From contig NW_019775557.1 of NCBI RefSeq assembly GCF_001039355.2, positions 47,398 to 111,397 on the forward strand: 64,000 nucleotides of DNA, given 5' to 3'. The position numbers and the translations under genes were made by a program. Source of the DNA: Lingula anatina (lineage: Eukaryota; Brachiopoda; Lingulata; Lingulida; Lingulidae). The notes below the pieces were generated by a model that saw only the letters and a list, made by a program, of their open reading frames with translations, made no database searches and was not told the origin of the DNA. Below are positions 49,430 through 62,004 of this stretch, piece by piece. Within the stretch, counting starts at the first letter, position 1. Every line of letters begins with the position of its first letter.

Positions 49430-52400
49430 TTATCGTAATCCGCCATTTTGTCTGATGTTATTTTGCGAATCATCTGCATCGACATGTTGAAGGCGCCTCG
49501 TAAGCTCAACATCTGTACGAAATTGTCTGGGAAGGGTGAAAAAATGGCTTTACGTTAATTCTAGAAAATAAATAATTGAGGGAAGGTTTTTGGATCACTG
49601 AAGATCACATTCCTTATGCTTGGCAGGCCACCTGCGGATCTCGATGGCGCCGCATACTTCAGTGCACAATCTCAAACATCGATCACGTATTAATGCAATG
49701 GAAAGTCCAATGTATTTACTTATTGCTACATGACTGCTTTTGAACGCCTTGCAATACGATCAAACCTTAGTTACTTCCCGCAATTCTTTTTAATTCGGCC
49801 GATGTTATGCGTAGTTAAACTTAGTACATAGAATGTTCCTTAATGTTTTTGTTCAAAATCTGCTAAACCTTGAAACCATTTAAAGAGAAACATTGTTCGA
49901 AAGACATTTAAAAAAAGATGGCGCCTCAGTGCAGTCATAGGTCAGGAACCCCTCTGCGGGTACATTATGGCTTATCTTTAAACAGCGGTATCATGTTTGT
50001 GTTTTCTTGATGAAGAGCACGGCTTGTGCCATTATAGGTGCCCAAGTTTATAGATAACGAGATTGCGAAAAGTTCACTTTTTCGCACTAAGGCAATGCAA
50101 ATGCATAACTTTTGACCATTTGGTCAAATCATCGATCCTCATTAAAATTACCTGCCTTGGTATGGTAAAGACTTAAATCCTTCGCACAAAAGATCTCAAC
50201 TTTTTCCAAAATGGTGTCACATCTGGTTGACCGAGCATTCTGTCCCAATTCTGATTTGAGTTTATTCAAGCAAGAGGTAATTTCTTTGCATGACCCGCCA
50301 TTGCGTGAGGTTTATACATAGTTCAAAATGGCGGTTGTTTGCCCTGGCTTACTTGATTTCCTTAATGTCTCCTCTAAAATTGATTCCCTTTTTATGCTCT
50401 GGAAAATTTACTGTTCATTTGCTGAGTTCACAAGCGTATGCTGTAGAAATGTATGACTTTGTAGATAAACGATTCATCATTACATACGCTTGGTGTCCAA
50501 ATGGACATCCTGCACATCGGTACATCTTTTTAGAAAATAAAGATGATGAGTTTTGTGTCTGAGAGGGCCTGAAAGCAGACCAATAAAACGTGGTAACTAA
50601 ATCTTATGTAAGCCGTACACAAGCAGAGACCAGACATGTTACAACAGACACCTTGTTTGAAGCACTTCATACGATTAAGATGGCGTCGCACTTACTTGAC
50701 CGCGAATCGTTAATTCATGACAAACAGTCTGGATTTTCTAGTGAAAACCTGGTGTTTTAACTTTATATTCTGAATGTTCAAGATTAAAACCGGCCCAAGA
50801 AACTAGGATTAATAATTCGTGACTAATTTTTTGCGTGTAAACAATGCGTTGGTTGATCTGCCTGGCGTCGCACTCACTTAACCGCGTAAAAAGGCGCTTT
50901 GAGTTTTGTGGTTCATTACGAAATTCTCCACATCCCTTTTCATCGTCTAAATTTTAAATTGTGATAAGAGATTAGCTGTGAGCGTTTTCATGATGCAATA
51001 GTAGAAGGACAGGGCGTTGCGTAAATTGTAATTTTAATGTCACCTGCAGTTTTAGCCTTTGGTAATGCTTATCAACTTAAATCCTATTAAAAGACATGAC
51101 ATAAGTTTGCTTTCTCATACCCTTACACTTAATTCAAGATGGCGTCTCACATGGTTGACCGCGCAATTTTGTTGCCGATCGCAAGTTGAAGGCTCTTTCA
51201 CGCGAGCGTTAATGTATTTGCCCCAGTTCACGTGAATGAACAACAAGTTGGCAAATATGCTCCTTGTACGTTGTTTGAGCAAGCTTTAATAGAGCTTCCG
51301 CGCAGGCAGATTTAGAAATTCAATAACTCCATAATCAATGCACGTTGGGTTGAGTGCGTTCGTTGGCTTTGAGGTCAGGTCGTGTGATAAAATAGAAGTA
51401 TTGCTGCATGGCGTATTGCCTTAACCTTATAAGTCTTTCTTTTTTCACATGACTTATAAAAGCTAAGATACATACATTGTTTTTAAAAGCAAGTACTGAC
51501 TAGTATGTCTTCTGATAAGATGTAAAAAGACATCTCAAAAAATTGCAGAACAACACCTTTAAGCGAGGTTCAATCTTTTTTGAACTTCAGTGTTTTGAGT
51601 CAACCCAGCTATTCAGCAGTTATCTTGTGTTGTCTTTTGTTGATGTAATCCAACTTGCTGTAATACTCTTACACAAGAATTTTTTTCCTTTGAGGCGAGG
51701 TTATGCAAAAAAAAACATAAACATTATTGCACTGGTGTGATCCTCCCTTTGGCAAAGATTTTCGTTTTTTGTGTTTGTTTTTAAAGATACTATCTGTATG
51801 CATTTTTGTACGCACTTTTTGGCAGTGCAGAGTTGTATTTGCGATAGATATTTATTGTTCTCTTCTTGCTGCATATCGCTATCTTTACTCGGCTACAATT
51901 CTACATATAAGATTTAAATTAATTTTGGAAAACTTTATTTTCCTCAATCCAAAATGACGTATGTTTGACGCATTGCTTCAATAAAGCCGAGCCATTAACT
52001 TCACTTCAAGCATCTGTGAAGGAAGAAAAATCGTTTCGTGCCAATGATTTTTTAGCTTGACCTGGCACAGCAGGACTCATATTGTGTTACCTTCGAAATA
52101 ACGCTTAACAGGCACAAGAACACAAGTGAACTTTTACGCTTTTCCCTGAAGATGATTTAAAATCTATGAAGCTCAAACTGACGAGCTTTTTAGTTTTTTT
52201 TTTCTTTCTACGTAAACCTCAGATTTAAACTAATAAGCTGTAAAAGATCGAGTTATCATTTTTAATGTTTCAACAAGCGACTTTCTTTGAGAAATGAACA
52301 AAGGTGGCTTATGGCAGTGATTTAATTCGCAGTGAAACTGCTCTGATATAATCTTATGTCACTCTGTGACCTTTCTCTGCTTTTTGTTTTGCAGTTGCAA

Positions 52401-52500
52401 AATAAGTTAAGCCTCTGGCTAAAATTTTGTAAACCACGAAACAGGTTACCAACTATGGCGGCTTTGTACGGAGCCTGAGCGCTGGTCATTACCCATAATG
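49430..52500. promoter_or_regulatory. CpG-containing block with many ATGGCG (YY1/Pho-like) motifs
   Basis: This 3-kb block has more CpG than the surrounding DNA and no credible exon. ATGGC-type cores occur at 49441 (inverted), 49541, 49643, 49918, 50211, 50327, 50680, 50862 (TGGCG), 51140, 51408 and 52454. YY1 and its fly homologue Pho bind a GCCAT/ATGGC core. Clusters of such sites occur in Polycomb response elements and some vertebrate regulatory regions. That function here is inference. Confidence 0.45.
50206..51166 (+). repeat. Four-copy bipartite motif at fixed spacing
   Basis: Copies at 50210, 50679, 50861 and 51139 read (G/A)ATGGYGTC-N-CAC...TT(G)ACCG(C/A)G. In all four, exactly 19 bases run from the start of the ATGG pentamer to the start of the GACCG pentamer. 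The bases between are partly variable. Copies are 469, 182 and 278 bp apart, with no obvious homology beyond about 30 bp. Half-matches lie at 49643, 49918 and 39007. Confidence 0.65.
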
Positions 52501-53588
52501 CACCAGGATTTTATGTGTGGGCAGCGAAGCAGATGCAATCAGGGAAAGTATTGTCAAGCGCAAGTGCATGTTATTAATTCGTTTTGTAAGGGCAAGCTAT
52601 AAATACAGTGGAGAACCAGGGTTACCATAGCAACCGTAAAGCATCCCGTCCATCATACTTGGTTGTGGGTAAATAACCTTGCGTGATGTGATCTAGCAAA
52701 AGAAAAAAAAATGAAATAAGCATACCCTGAGGCTATACAATCAAGTATGCAGGGTGTCATGTGTGTGCTGTTTACCCTTTGTGACCTTGGAATGTCCTCG
52801 TTAGAACGCATGTCCGTTCACGGACCCGTACTACATGACGTGTCAATGCATATTGATTTCCATTATGCACAACTTTCCGTTTGCACTTTGGATGGCTCCA
52901 CAATTCTTCTCACCCTACTCCTTAAGGAATGAGTTTATGAATGAGAGCCTATTGAATAAAGTTTTGGATCAAGATTTGATGTTCTAATCTCCTCTTTGCC
53001 CACATGAAAACAGAAAACAATGGCTGTTTGTGAATGAAGCACTATCCAGTTCATAAAAATACATCAAGATTTTGTTTTAATCCTTTTTGTCCTTGTACTG
53101 TTGTAAGTGAGGCATTATCGAGTGAATGAAAGTGGATCAAGATGCTGTGTTCTTATCCATTTTTTTCTTGTTACATATCACAAAGCAGAAAACACTCGTT
53201 GACAAGCTCAGCCTCAGGTCAGGTCTTTGAGTTTAATTATCAACACAACCTTATTCAACTTAACTCGGCCCTTGTTCTCTTGGATGAATCTCGGCATCAT
53301 CGGGGTGAAAAGAAACCTCTTTTTCTTCTTTTAAGGAAATATAAGCTGTTTTTTTTTTTTGTTTTTTTTTTTTTTTTTACGTTGACTTCAGAGATATCTT
53401 CTGGCAACTTTAAAACTTTCAGAAAGGTGATTAATTTCAATTTATTAAAAATTGTGTTTTTGTTACTATTGCCTATAGTGAAGTTGGATGGGGTTGTGTT
53501 GGATGAAATTTTTGAAAAAAAAAAACATTGACAGTCTTTTCAGATTTTGTGTCTGCTAACCTGTTGCTGACCTTGGCCTTTGCAGTAT

Positions 53589-53640
53589 TGACCTCTGACC
53601 TTTGAAGTGGTGACCATTGTGACCCTGACCTATGTAATGT
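53589..53640 (-). promoter_or_regulatory. DR1 nuclear-receptor-type site in a TGACC cluster
   Basis: TGACCTCTGACCT at 53589-53601 is a perfect AGGTCA-G-AGGTCA on the minus strand. More TGACC half-sites follow at about 53620, 53630 and 53635, and CTGACCTTGG precedes. It may be a receptor-binding site or a TGACC-type simple repeat. Confidence 0.35.
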
Positions 53641-54252
53641 TACTTTCTTTTACATTGACTTATGTTAAATAACAGCAACTAATATCAAGAATTTATTCTT
53701 TAGCAGCATCTCTTCCACTCCATCTTGTTAATCCTTGTATTTTCAATTAGAATGAATTCGCCAAGTTTTTTATCTGTAATCTACCCTGTATACCTAGTCT
53801 CAGAAAGCAGAAAATACAAGTTGACAGCCCCTGCCCCAGGCAGGACAGAGCTCAGAGTTAAATTAGCAGGTCTCTTTGCAGCTGCTAGCCCTGTTCTATG
53901 TTCTGTGTGTTGGGCATGGTGACAGCTGTTACCTAACATTATCTGAAAACTTTCATTGTCAATAAAAGATACATGGTACCAAAGACAAGGTGCCTTTTTT
54001 ATTAAAAAGGCGTTTTTAGAAATGATAAAGGAAATTTGAAGGTGTCACACTCTCTTTAACAGGGACATGTATTTTTCTATAATTTTGGGGATTGTTTTCT
54101 TTTGAACATAGTCAAAAAGCTTGCTGCATTTTGAATAATCTGTTCAAAGGCAGGTATTTTTGTGGAGATTATTGGCTTTTTTCTGCATCAGTTAACATTT
54201 CCTCCATATTAGTCATGAATTGTCTTCCGTCCTTTTTTCTTTTTATTTTCAG

Positions 54253-54319
54253 AACACTTGATATATAACTAAGGGAGTCTCAAGTTTCAGATTTATAGAA
54301 ATAGTTCCCCATGGGACAA
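54253..54319 (+). other. Candidate noncoding exon, 67 nt
   Basis: Acceptor CCTTTTTTCTTTTTATTTTCAG is very strong, and donor GGGACAA|GTAAGA is good. Stops lie in all three frames, so it could only be leader or lncRNA sequence. Confidence 0.4.
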
Positions 54320-55680
54320 GTAAGAAAGACACAACAATTAATCTTTTTCTGTAGAAAAAGAATTTCGTAATGTCAACAATGTGATATGTTGCATTTTGAA
54401 CAACAGAGCCTCTGCAAAAATCTAGGCAACCCAATCCAAGCAGTTGCATGTTATCCCTATGGGGATATCACCTTGTAAGATGTGTATAACAATAGTACCA
54501 GAACACTTGGAACGGTTAAATACTGCAATTATTTATTTCTTACTTAATAGATACACAGTGTTCATCTTCAAGTACAGACTATAATGACAATAGCTTAAGG
54601 CCCTTTTTAAGTCGAGGGGTACAGTTTTTAAGTCATCTCAAATTAACTGGTCTTGCCATGTAGTTACTCTCCAGGTGTTTTTACTACCTTTAACAAACCC
54701 CAGTATACCAATTGAAATTTATCCATTTTAACAGGCAGTGTTGAGTACAGGAGCTCCGTGACTAGGTGACTCTTTCAGATAATAGTCAGGTAATAAAATC
54801 GTCAATCTCTATTGCTGGAGCAGTATGGAAAACTGTACCACTTGAATGTTAAAAATGGTCTTCTTATATATGCCAACATGGAACTGACCTCGTTAGAAGA
54901 CATTTCCGGTGCATAGAATTTCCCCAGCATTGCTAAAAGGTTAGCTCCACCTCACACGGACATGTTTTCTAGTTTTCAGTATTGCTCTGACAGCCTCGTT
55001 GTTTGGCTCATTTTTTGGGGAATTCTCATTGTCTTACATTATGAAAAGCGAACACTTTTAACTAAGTCATCAGTTACATGAATTATTTGATATTCACTCT
55101 GCTGCATAATTGAATTTTTGAAAGGCCCAGGGGCTGTGATTGTATTACGGAAAAAGGATGCAACATTCTGAAGAGACAAACAAACAGATTAATTTAGAAA
55201 AATAAAAAGGAAGGATTTAGGATGACATTTCCCACAAAGTATCCCATTAAAGGTAAACTTTATTAATATTTTCTGCAGAAGAAAGATGTACACAGTGCTG
55301 GTGTTGGGATTTTTTTACTATCTTCAGACAAGATTTATCACCAACAGCCTAATCAACATTGTAAATGTAAATACCCAATTAATGAGTTAATTTGGTTTCA
55401 ATTTATCAGTTTCCTTTTTTTTTTTTTTTTTAGAATTTGACATTCCATCCCAGGCATTCTAAACTTAGAGATCTGCACTATTCTTGGTATCCATGACATT
55501 CAAATTATTTCTTACAATAAACTGAGCATTAATTTTTCCCCATTAAATCATAAGATGTATTTCCATCCTGAAACAGAAGATGGAACATTTTCCGCTAAAA
55601 CTAGCAGACTGCCTCTTGCGCACACTTAATTCTCTAGGACTGGAGGCAGTGATCACACGCTAGAATCTAGCAGCAATCTG

Positions 55681-56531
55681 CGTGTTGCTTGCACATGGGT
55701 AAAAATTTCACCGATGATTGCACCTACAATGATCAACATGATCAGCTTCTGATTCAAACTCTGCCATTGTGAAATTAATGAATATTTCAGATCAAGCATT
55801 TGGATTCCACTGTTAGGTTTTCCTTTAAAAAAACCTTCAGAGCCTGTCATCATTAACATGTTTGTAGTGTCATTTTCTTAGTGAAGAGAAGTGCTTGTAA
55901 ACCCAGTGTTTTTTTGTTTTTGTTTTTTTTATTTAATAGCTGCCATCTGTTAAATTAGATGTTTGCATGGTTGGCCAATACACCACAGTCATTCACAGTG
56001 GTAGGACAAGTAATTTCCTTTTTTTTTTATATTTTCTCTTTTGTATTTAGGATAGAAAGTTGATCAAGGGACTGTTGAACTTCAAGATATGCTTTTGAGT
56101 TTCAGTTTTTGGTTGGAGGGGAGGGGGAAAAGGGAGGGTCCCCTTTCTTAACATTGTCAGTCTCTTTGCTCATGAAAGTTCCCAACATCATTGTATGAAA
56201 GGTAAAAACAGGTGAACACTGTCTTTAGCAAATGAAGAGTTTGCAGCTAGGATTTGTCAAGAAGCCTAAAATTTTGCTAAAGTTGCTGCCAACACATCAC
56301 ATTGTTTGAGCATGATTTCATGTTTTGAAATATTTTAACATTAAATTTTAGCATGATATTAAAAAAGTAAATAATTGGTGCCCACCCTTGCCTATGACAC
56401 CTTTTTTTTTTTTTTTTTTTTTTTTTGGGAAAAAAAATGTAAAAAAGTTTTTAAAATTCTTTAATTTTTTTAAAAAAAAAATTTCCCCACTTTTATCCAG
56501 CTCTTGACTTTTAGTTAAACTAGGGAAATTT
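55681..56531. repeat. Left copy of an 850-bp direct duplication
   Basis: Nearly identical to 56533-57381 (offset about 851-852 bases). Its last 130 bases, after a poly(T) run at 56401, look degraded, with inflated A and T homopolymers relative to the matching bases of the right copy. It ends at an N. This fits a low-quality contig end. Confidence 0.9.
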
Positions 56532-56532
56532 N
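56532..56532. other. Single N at an assembly join
   Basis: The N separates the two near-identical copies; sequence after it restarts at the base corresponding to 55681. Confidence 0.85.
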
Positions 56533-57381
56533 CGTGTTGCTTGCACATGGGTAAAAATCTCACCGATGATTGCACCTACAATGATCAACATGATCAGCTT
56601 CTGATTCAAACTCTGCCATTGTGAAATTAATGAATATTTCAGATCAAGCATTTGGATTCCACTGTTAGGTTTTCCTTTAAAAAAACCTTCAGAGCCTGTC
56701 ATCATTAACATGTTTGTAGTGTCATTTTCTTAGTGAAGAGAAGTGCTTGTAAACCCAGTGTTTTTTTGTTGTTTTTTTTTATTTAATAGCTGCCATCTGT
56801 TAAATTAGATGTTTGCATGGTTGGCCAATACACCACAGTCATTCACAGTGGTATGACAAGTAATTTCCCTTTTTTTTTGATATTTTCTCTTTTGTATTTA
56901 GGATAGAAAGTTGATCAAGGGACTGTTGAACTTCAAGATATGCTTTTGAGTTTCAGTTTTTGGTTGGAGGGGAGGGGGAAAAGGGAGGGCCCCCTTTCTT
57001 AACATTGTCAGTCTCTTTGCTCATGAAAGTTCCCAACATCATTGTATGAAAGGTAAAAACAGGTGAACACTGTCTTTAGCAAATGAAGAGTTTGCAGCTA
57101 GGATTTGTCAAGAAGCCTAAAATTTTGCTAAAGTTGCTGCCAACACATCACATTGTTTGAGCATGATTTCATGTTTTGAAATATTTTAACATTAAATTTT
57201 AGCATGATATTAAGAAAGTAAATAATTGGTGCCCACCCTTGCCTATGACACCTTTTTTTTTTTTTTTTTTTTTTGTGGAACAACAATGTAATAAAGTTTT
57301 CAAACTACTTTAATTGTCTTTAAAAAAAACATTGCCCTACTTTGATCCAGCTCATGACTTGTAGTTAAGCTAGGAAAATTT
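56533..57381. repeat. Right copy of the 850-bp duplication
   Basis: It repeats 55681-56531 and continues without break into unique sequence after TAGGAAAATTT. A short minus-strand open frame is shared by both copies and is not recognised. Each copy carries a G-quadruplex-type tract (56118-56138, 56969-56989). Confidence 0.9.
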
Positions 57382-57564
57382 GATAACTGAGAGAGTGTTT
57401 TCTTGCAGTATTGCACTGTTAAGACTGTTCTGGCCCTCCCCGGTAGCTGTCCATAGATTATGTCATTGATTTCCAATGCTGGGAAGGCCCCCTGTCCACC
57501 ATAGACCTCTACTGCCAAGTAGTGCAGGAATATAGAAAGTGAACTTATTATTTTGATTTATGGC

Positions 57565-57617
57565 TGTACTGTACTGTACTGTACTGTACTGTACTGTACT
57601 GTACTGTACTGTACTGT
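57565..57617. repeat. (GTACT)n microsatellite
   Basis: Ten to eleven copies of a 5-bp unit; GTAC is self-complementary. Confidence 0.95.
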
Positions 57618-57639
57618 CAGAATTTTTGTTCCAAAATAT

Positions 57640-60600
57640 GCATTTTGTGCTTTTCATCATCAACATTGTTTTAGATTTATTTCCTTTTATTTTTTATTTT
57701 TTATGTATCATGTAACTATTTATCATTTTTTTAACCAGGTAGTTTTTTGTTTCCATGTCAGTAATTTTATTTTGTATTATTTTTCAATTTAAAAAAAGCT
57801 CTTAGCAGAGTAATTTTTTAGGCTCCTATGCCCTCTGAGACAATACGTGAACCATGTTATTGATAAAAACAAGAATCAGTTACCGTGGTAATGGAGGGTG
57901 ATGTGCAATCGGAGGACAGGTTGGCCTGATTGCATGACGCTGAATAGAAATTTCAACATATGTCCTTGGTACCTTGATTGAAAATATCAGAAGGATAAGA
58001 TTACCCTTTGTTTAGGGAGGATAGCATTCAGGGAACATAAAAGCCCATAACACCTAGTTAAATGGAGCATGTTATTGCCATACAATATCTTCAGGAGCTT
58101 CTTGAGAAAAGTTGCAAGCTTTGACCCCTGGTGAAAAAACTGTAGCATGCAAGTAACCAAAAATAATGAAAAACATATCACATCTCACATATGTTATTGA
58201 GAGCAAACCAACCTTGGTCAAAGTGGTGTTATTTTCTTACTTGTTTTTTTATGCTTGGGTATGAAATGGCTTTTTTCTTGGAAAATTTTGAAAAAATTCT
58301 TGAAGAAAATATCATAAAATCGTTTAACATTTTGTTAATAAGTTCATAATGGACAGAATGATGACAATTTCACAAAATTTGTATGTCAAAAAGTACAGTC
58401 CATTTTGAAAATGTTTCTAAACAATATGTTTAAACCTGTGTATGTACAGTACAAGTTGTTGGGAAAATTCAGATCTGCATCAAAGAAACATTCATTTGAT
58501 AATGAATAATTTTTACATAGAAGTTTAAAACATTTAAAAGACAAAATCACTACGAGTAATTTGAGATAAGTTTGCCACTTGAAAGATGTGAAAAATTCTG
58601 TGGAATATTCATAAAACTGGCATTCACTCTTCCACAGATTCGATAACAAAAAAGGTTTCGCAGTTGACGATTAATCGGTAAATGCTAAAAGGGAAGTAAA
58701 AGCTCTTAGTCCCATACAGTGTATGCTTATAACATTTTGTTTTGAAAAATGCCCAAAGGATGGTAGTGAAAGGAGTAGTGTAGTACCTGGAGTCCTGTGA
58801 ATGAGAAAGCAATAGCCTGTCAGCGCACACAGATTGATTTATTTGACAACCGACCTTAAGGACATGCTAGGATTAATTTATATAGTACTTGCTTGTTTAC
58901 ATAAGATTAGCCTATCTTGCGCCATGCTTTCCAGTGGAAATGTTCCGCTTCTTTTTCTGATGGTGTAACTTTATACCTTGTTGTTGGTGTGAGAGAATTG
59001 ATATGTTCGTGCACACACAGAGGTCAGGGGAGATCGCGTTTTTCTTCATCCAGTGATTTTCTTTTCAGAAGATGAAAACTGGGCCTTTTTTTCTTCTCTT
59101 CTGGTGAAGTTCTTTTGGGGCAAAACAGCTTGTTTTGAGCTGTTCTATAAGCAGTTCCTAGCTAAGAGTTTATTTTCACATACAGGTTGCAAGGTCTTCT
59201 TTCTATTTTAATTAAAGGTATCCTATCCAGGATTTACCCACTAAATCTAATCTTCTTATAGACAAAAACATGTTTTATGACATTTCTAATTAGATGATTT
59301 ACTTTGAAATGACCTCTCAGAAGGAAATATTAACAGTTTATCACAGGAGTTTTATCATTTTTAAGGTGTGAATTGGAGAAAGTTACATTGCAGTATGTGT
59401 AGACATAGAAGAAGTGTAAGTGCTTATGTTGCAAAACAGCATGTAAACTATGTTGTAAGCAGTTGTAGTACATTATCACATACCAATAAGTTTGTTTATA
59501 TTATCACTGGATATAAAAAAGAGCTGTACAGAAAGAGATACAATAAAAATCACTTTATAAGCATCAGGGTTCCACTGAATAGTGTTTATATTTTAACAGA
59601 TGTTCTTTACTTACAGAAAGTTGGAAGGAACATGGATTTTGATGCTTTCCACTGGTCATTCTACTGCTTTCTTATATTTTAATGGACATGATTATTATTT
59701 GAGTTGTTTATTCATGCATAAAACAGGGATGCTGCTGTTTATCAAAAATGTGAGAATTTGGATCCAGTGTTTAAGGACATGTTCATTCTTTCAAACAAGG
59801 TCGTTGGTCATTGTAATCTATCAGTGATAAACAAACAACTCTCATAGAGTTTATTTCTGTACAATTATTCCGTTCTTTCCCTCATCTTATATAGAATTAT
59901 ACAAAAGTGTGTTCCTTTTTGTGGACAATCCTACAGAAAACATTTTCCAGAAAAAAAGGTCTGACTAGGAACAGAAGAATCATAGTTTGTTGTAGAAAAA
60001 TGCAGTATATGCAACTCTTTTGGAAAAAAACTACTCATAAAACCAAGAAACGCAGGACAGCTATTTTAGTTGTTTGTTTCCAGTTAGACATGTCAACCCT
60101 GCATTATGTTTAATTCAACCAAAAAAAATATTTACACATGAATTACAGCAGATTAGAACCATGATCGGGTTAAATCTCTTAGAAGAGGATTCAAGTTTCA
60201 TGTAATATGTTTGGTTTCCAGAGACAGAAATGCTCTGGAAGAAGACAAGAGAAAAAAAAAAGATGAAAGTTTTGTAATGGCATTGTCTAGCCTTGGCCTC
60301 TGCATTTTGTGTCTTAAGGGAAATTTGTTTGTTTTTTATCCGAATCATACCAAAAGTTTTGAGTGAATTGCAAAAAAGTGATAATACCTCTATGAGAGAA
60401 TTATGTCATTCTACTATTCATAGTTTCTTTGCTTATCATCTATCTTGTATCACCTACCCTATTTCTGTTATTGACAAAGAAAAATAAGCTATATATTTTT
60501 TAAAAATAGTTCTATTCAACCTGATTTCATGGTCAATGATTTGTTTTCACTGACTGCAAAAAAATTTTAGAATTTTAACAAAATTTAATTTCAAAATGTT

Positions 60601-61700
60601 CTTTTTAAGGATTACAATATAGCTGTTCTTACTTGCTTCACTGACTGGCGTATGACTTTAATTTCTTCACAGTTTTACTTCAAAGAATAATAATCATATT
60701 TATTAAAATAACTGTAACGATAAATGAGATAAAATTCCATTGACCTTGTTTACTTATTTACTACCAGTGAAAATTAACCTTTGAATCAGCAATGCCCATG
60801 CAAAACTACTGTTCCATTCGGAGAATTCCTGCGGCACTTGCCAATACCCAATCCGATGCAGCAACCTAGTCACATGTTATATTAGTCATAATTTGATAAA
60901 ATTAGGCATGCATTAATCACCATCTGCATCCAGTGATGCGAGCACTTATCTCCCTTGGTCCTCTAGGGTCAGCTACTTTCTAGCTTCCAAACAATTTTTT
61001 TCTACCTTCAATTCCTGTCCATATCACATAGTTATGAGAACATAACCCTAGCAGCATATGAAAAACCACCAATGCAAAACAACAAAAACAGTTGGTCAGA
61101 TTCTAAGCAATGTTTTTTGTTCTTGGCTTTCATCCAATGCGCTGGATGACAACAAAGGGAGAGACTGGCAGCCAATGCCAATGTGAAATCAAATGCTGTT
61201 GGTCAGAAAACACTGTTTGCTTACCTGTGTTATTTTTTTTTCAAAAACCCTGGTTCTGTTTGGTTGAGCCTAAAAAGGGTAGGCATCCAAGAGTGAGTGA
61301 CTGACGCAGGTAAACATATGGGATTGGATGGGGTCAGTCCAGCCCACTTTTTTGCCCTGGGTTTATGCTCCAATGGGAGTAATGAATGGGTGATGCCAGG
61401 AGCTGAAATGTTTACGAGGGGCGACCACACGTGAACGAGTTCTTCGTCGTGCGGAGGATGCCAGGGAATCATTCTTGTTGCAGTGATTTGCTAAGGCTAC
61501 AGCTTCCAGGCCTCTTACACAGCAAAACTGACGATGATGAGAAATGATGAATGTTTTTCTAACTGCTTATTCAAAACACTGAAGCTAAACAAAAATAGAT
61601 GATGATGAGAGATGAAGAAAAATATTCTGTCTTTGCCTCTAGATCACTCTAGGCTTAGAAAAAAAAACAAATGTGATAATCTGAAATGATGGAAGTTTTC
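57640..61700. other. Noncoding upstream of the coding exon
   Basis: No recognisable coding sequence. 60780-60960 is less AT-rich and has POU-like ATGCAAA and GCATTAATC words. AGGTGTGAA lies at 59364. Open frames at 59368-59827 are unrecognised. Confidence 0.4.
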
Positions 61701-61861
61701 TCTTTTTCTTATTACTTCAGGTGAGTTAACAATCACAAGGAGCTGTAAGTTGATTGGACCTGGGCATATTCAATATACGACCTACAACCTTCGACCTTCT
61801 ACGGCACCGCTCCTCGGCAGTCACCTTTGATCAACGGTGCAAGTACGCTTGGCTAATATTG

Positions 61862-61982
61862 ATGCCAGGGGAAATTGCATACGACTGAATGCACGGATAT
61901 TTAGTATGGGTGACCGCGCCTGCTGCATCCACAGCGCTGCATGAATAAGACACATTGTTCCTTCGTACTGAGCCGTGGGTAG
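61862..61982 (+). promoter_or_regulatory. Cluster of four upstream ORFs
   Basis: Short ATG frames at 61862-61888 (8 codons), 61889-61948 (19), 61906-61944 (12) and 61941-61982 (13) all close before the main ATG at 62005. The first stop abuts the second start (TGAATG). Such frames usually lower or condition translation of the main ORF. Confidence 0.6.
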
Positions 61983-62004
61983 GGCCACTCGCAGTGCAGA
62001 GAAG

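Noticed and set aside
61975-62004. Extension of the coding exon upstream to 61975
   Set aside because: It would need a GTG start; the in-frame ATG at 62005 has a good Kozak context and is preferred.
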